A stretch of 31,291 nucleotides of DNA from Mastigamoeba balamuthi (lineage: Eukaryota; Evosea; Mastigamoebida; Mastigamoebidae). The notes below the pieces were generated by a model. That model was given only the letters and a program-made list of their open reading frames with translations, made no database searches and had not been told where the DNA came from. The position numbers were made by a program, and so were the translations under genes. The stretch lies in assembly GCA_902651635.1 (NCBI GenBank), contig CACRSC010000040.1, forward strand, positions 293,907 to 325,197. The letters are read 5' to 3'. Positions 28,141 to 31,291 of this stretch are shown in pieces. Numbering within the stretch: the stretch's first letter is position 1; every line of letters starts with the position of its first letter.

Positions 28141-28745
28141 CTGCACTGCAGCACGCTGGTGTTAGCCGTTGATAATGGGGGCGTTATGGTGCACAGCGAG
28201 CAGTTTGCAGTTTACGCCCGGAGGCCCCACAGGCAGGACAGAAAGAGCTCCGCCTGCCCGTCCTATCGCATGGCCAACGCCATCCCGCCCCAATGCAGCG
28301 CTCCGATGCCCTGCGGTGCGATTGCAAGCGATGCTCCTCCGGCGAGCCGGCAACGTTCGGCATTTCGAGGATGCTATTGGGTTCCCGTAGGGCTGTTCGT
28401 TGTGGTCGAAGTGTGGAGGCCAGAGCCCAGGTATCGGCCTCACAGCGCTGCCCGAATGATCGCAGGTATCGCTGCGGCACTCGCGGCCAGAGTGCCGGGC
28501 TTCGTTCTGCAGAAGAGATCGGTATCGGCCGGTTGGTCCATTTCTACTCCGAGAGGAAAACTCACCTTAAATTTCACTATGTTTATTGCAGCAATGGTCG
28601 TGGTCGTTTTGGCGTACCGCTCGGCCGAGGACGCCGCCCGGGGGTGCGAGGTATGCTCGCTGTACGCCAGCAACAGCATCCCCAACGCGCTCAACCGCGG
28701 AATCCACGGCCTCTCGGCACTCCTAGCGCGTGTCAGGAATTGGTA
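28140..28745 (+). pseudogene. N-terminally truncated family member (member 2)
   Basis: It begins at LHCSTLVLAVDNGGVMVHSE, QFAVYARRPHRQ, corresponding to about residue 115 onward in the complete copies, so the MSTxTERxFAAFQGP start and the Cys pair are absent. It continues with LFVVVEVWRPEPRYRP, LAARVPGFVLQKRS, an intron-like piece (about 28528-28593) and LAYRSAEDAARGCEV to terminal VRNW and TAG. The downstream part is undamaged, so it could be expressed from the frame beginning at 28018, but loss of the first third makes a pseudogene likely. Confidence 0.6.
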
Positions 28746-29139
28746 GTTGCCCTATTTTTGGTCTCCAGGATGGTCTCGGAGATACCCGAGCGTCCCAGAG
28801 TGCGAGGCATCGACAACGATACACACAACAGAGAGGCGTGCGTTGGAAGAAACAGCTGTGGTTCCGATCGGGATCTGCTGGGTGTGCCCTTACCGCCTCT
28901 GTTCACAATGAGGAAAAGTTCAATTCTGCTTATTTGCATTTGGCCGGAGCAGCACAGCAACCTGCTTTCCGCTGCGCCCTCGATGCTGCTCTCGAGGGAC
29001 TGTGAGCAGAAAAGCATTATACGGAACTTTCTCTCCCCTTTCCATTTCTTGATATCGAGCTCAAATCCCCTATCAAGATAGAGTTTCATTCAGTCTCTTA
29101 CACAACACAATTCGGGACACGCTACCGTGTAGCCTCCCC
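28746..29139. other. Intergenic space between family members
   Basis: No coding pattern or repeat was recognised. It should contain the promoter of the next family gene. Confidence 0.5.
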
Positions 29140-30144
29140 ATGTCCACCCGCACCGAGCGCATATTCGCAGCATTCCAGGGCCCCGTGCTGAGCGTCGGCA
29201 CGTCTGTGGTGCACATGTTCTGCTCGTACACTGCGGAGCTGCTGATCCCCCGTCGCTGGCGCCTCGCCCTCGGCCTCAGCACCGAGGACGTCGTGGCGGC
29301 ACTGCAGAATGCCACCGCTCGTGCGCAACCCTTGCCGACGTCGCCCCCGCTGCGCTGCGACGTCTGCGGAGGAGTTGTGGGCCTCATGAACCCGCGGATG
29401 TGCACGGACGATATGCCCGACGACCTCGAGAGCTACTGCGCCACCCTACGGTCGCGCTGCACGTCGTCCAAGCGCCACCTCCACTGCAGTGCGCCCGTGC
29501 TCGTCGTGGAGGTAAAGGGCGTGCTGGTCTGCAGCGAGCAGTTCGCGATATTCGCACGGAAGCCCGGGAGGCAGCAGCGGAGGAAGAGGGCCGAGAGGGC
29601 GGACCTCCACAACGTCGGCAGCTGCGCAGCGGGGGAGCAGGCCATCGCACCTCAGTACAACATGATAGTCAACGAAAGCATTCCAGTGTCGATGATCCCT
29701 CCGCGTGCGTGCCTCCTTTTTCTTTTCGTGCCGATGCCATGGCATTTCTAAAGTGGGTTTCCGTCCAGGCCTGATCGTCGTCGTCGAGGTGCACAAGCCG
29801 CAGCTCAGTATCGCCTTACCCGCGACAGCCATGTTGGTCATCCCGGAGATCGCTGCCGCAGTCTCGGCGAGGGTTCCCGGGTTCGTGCTGCAGAAGACCT
29901 CTGCCACTAAAGGTAAAAGCCCCTTTCGGTTTTCACCCGACGGGCGAGTGTGTCTTGTCTCAAAGCCAGATGGCTCTTGTTCCCCGAAGAGCTGGTGGTT
30001 TGCGTGAGAGCGTACAGGACAGTCGAGGATGCAACGCTGGGTGGCGAGGTGGTCGAGAAGTACAAGAAGAACGTGATAACCAACTGCTTGAACTGCGACA
30101 CGGAGGGGTTGGCGCAGATGCTGGCGAGGATAAGCAACTGGTAA
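29140..30144 (+). CDS. Complete family member (member 3)
   Basis: Exon 1 is 29140-29704, intron 29705-29768 (GTGCGT...TCCAG), exon 2 29769-29912, intron 29913-29965 (GTAAAA...CAAAG), exon 3 29966-30144 with TAA. Exon lengths sum to 888 nt, a 295-residue protein. Intron positions match the 17328 gene. Landmarks: MSTRTERIFAAFQGPVLSVG, LLIPRRWRLALGL, CDVCGGVV, MPDDLESYCATLRS, VLVVEVKGVLVCSEQ, FAIFARKPGRQQRRKRAERA, LIVVVEVHKP, VPGFVLQKTS, EELVVCVRAYRTVEDATLGG and terminal ISNW. The basic RRKRAER run after the GRQ motif could be a nuclear-import or nucleic-acid-binding patch (inference). Function unknown; this is the reference copy for the family. Confidence 0.8.
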
Positions 30145-30843
30145 CTATACGACCGTTCGAATTCCAGATCAAACAACCTGAAATAAGGAAATACGCTGGT
30201 GTGTACTTCCCATTTGCCGTAAAGCCCTCTGGGTGCTTTTTTTGGACCTCAGTAAGGTACTCGGAAATGGTGCGTTGGTTTGTGACGCCTGCTGCGCGAG
30301 CACAGGGTAAAACTGCTTTTATTCTCCCACGGTGTGTGCCTAAGTTTGATCATCTGCTGTGGCTCTTGAAGGGCATTATTGAAACACGTTTTTGATAGAG
30401 GATGTTGCCACGAGTGTGGGATCGGGATCGGAGCACTAGGCTAAGGGCGGCGATCAAAAAAAGTGTGGAGGCCAGATCCCAGCGTGTATCGGCCTCGCTG
30501 CGTGACAGCAACTGGTAGCAGAAACACTGTTTTTGGCCTGCGCCGGGTCTGAGATTCAGGCCTCACCGAACAGCGGCACACTTGAGGCATCGCGTTAAGA
30601 GGAATTGTTCTGTTCTGCTTTGGATTCTCCTACGAGCTGCTCAGCGAACATCTTTCTCCTATCCCCTCTTAGTGCTTGCTCATTGCCACACGGCACTCGT
30701 GAGTCAGTGAACGTTGTGGAAGAGTTCTGATGCGGAATTTCGTGCTGCTTGAATTTGTTTCGTTCTCCCGATTGAGAAAAAGCTGCAGACTCCCCTCTTC
30801 GCTGCACTCGCCAGTCCAGACATCGAGCCAGAAGAGCCACCAG
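30145..30843. other. Intergenic region with a short relic of a family gene
   Basis: Bases 30463-30517 (GTGTGGAGGCCAGATCCCAG, TATCGGCC ... AGCAACTGGTAG) match the VEVWRPEPRYRP segment of member 2 joined almost directly to a terminal SNW-stop like member 3. This is a relic left by an internal deletion. The remainder to 30843 has no supportable gene and should include the next promoter. Confidence 0.5.
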
Positions 30844-31291
30844 ATGTCCACGCGCACAGAACGCGTATTCGCTGCGTTCCAGGGCCCCGTGTTGAGCGTC
30901 GGCACGAATGTGGTGCACATGTTCCGCCCGTATGCGGTGGAGCTGCTTCTCCCCCGTCGCTGGCGCCTGGCGCTCGGCCTGAGCGCTGACGACGTGGTGG
31001 CGGCCTTGCAACACGCTACCGTACGTGCGGATATCGCGCTGTCGTCGCCCCCGCTGCGCTGCGACGTCTGCGGCGACGTCGTGGCGCTGTCGATGGTGCA
31101 GATGTACTCGGACGGGCTGCCCGACGACCTCGAGGGCTACTGCGCCACCCTGCGGTCGCAGTGCACGTCATCCAGGCGCCACCTGCGCACTGATACCATT
31201 GCCCTCGCCGTGGAGGTCAGAGGCGTGCTGGTCTGCAGCGAGCAGTTCGCGATATTCGCGCGGAGGCCCGGGAGGCAGCAGCGGAGGAAGA
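30844..31291 (+). CDS. Family member 4, cut by the right edge
   Basis: From ATG 30844 the frame is open to the edge. It carries the family start MSTRTERVFAAFQGPVLSVG, LLLPRRWRLALGLSADDVV, CDVCGDVVALS, LPDDLEGYCATLRSQCTSS, IALAVEVRGVLVCSEQFAIF and ARRPGRQQRRK. This is all first-exon sequence, and it is closer to the 29140 copy than to the 17328 copy in the GRQQRRK part. No damage is visible in the part seen. Confidence 0.75.
   Translation, partial: MSTRTERVFAAFQGPVLSVGTNVVHMFRPYAVELLLPRRWRLALGLSADDVVAALQHATVRADIALSSPPLRCDVCGDVVALSMVQMYSDGLPDDLEGYCATLRSQCTSSRRHLRTDTIALAVEVRGVLVCSEQFAIFARRPGRQQRRK

Overview
The window looks like nuclear DNA of a eukaryotic microbe. Genes are interrupted by many short spliceosomal introns (about 30-75 nt, a few longer), coding GC is high in the right-hand three quarters, and no bacterial operon or ribosome-binding-site structure is seen. 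The best pointer to lineage is a receptor with a periplasmic-binding-protein-like ectodomain, one membrane span, a TKL kinase, a class III nucleotidyl cyclase and a second TKL kinase. I know that layout from Acanthamoeba and related amoebae. An MDH1B-type N-terminal domain, which elsewhere goes with ciliated organisms, would fit a flagellated amoebozoan. That placement is inference, not a species call.

Left part (1-8.7 kb), lower GC and mostly a graveyard of mobile elements. It holds an unrecognised spliced gene on the minus strand (running off the left edge) with three hairpin repeats in one intron, a piggyBac-type transposase remnant lacking most of its catalytic core, an IS5/Harbinger-like DDE transposase remnant, and a decayed minus-strand Ty3/Gypsy chromovirus-type retrotransposon (gag-like, RT, RNase H, integrase, chromodomain). 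The retrotransposon has frameshifts and lost catalytic residues.

Middle (8.7-17 kb). Two paralogous minus-strand genes (8736-10412 and 12772-14437) encode an unrecognised family whose C-terminal half resembles a CHAT/caspase-like fold. They share intron positions, including an intron directly after the start codon; the second has a 2-nt frameshift. Interleaved with them are two copies, about 99% identical over about 1.19 kb, of a second gene. The complete copy (15507-17024) joins an MDH1B-like thioredoxin-fold N-terminus to coiled-coil, acidic and helical regions. The partial copy (10852-12041) lacks the N-terminus and carries a 1-nt insertion.

Right part (17-31.3 kb). A paralogous family of about 295-aa proteins of unknown function (complete at 17328 and 29140, N-terminally truncated at 28140, cut by the right edge at 30844, plus a short relic near 30460) brackets two things: the roughly 4.8 kb receptor kinase/cyclase gene (19606-24369, minus), and a rearranged block (24.8-28.1 kb) holding four copies, arranged as two head-to-head pairs, of a decayed gene with a possible SAM-like domain. 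The region reads as a fast-evolving, duplication-prone locus rather than a co-regulated pathway.
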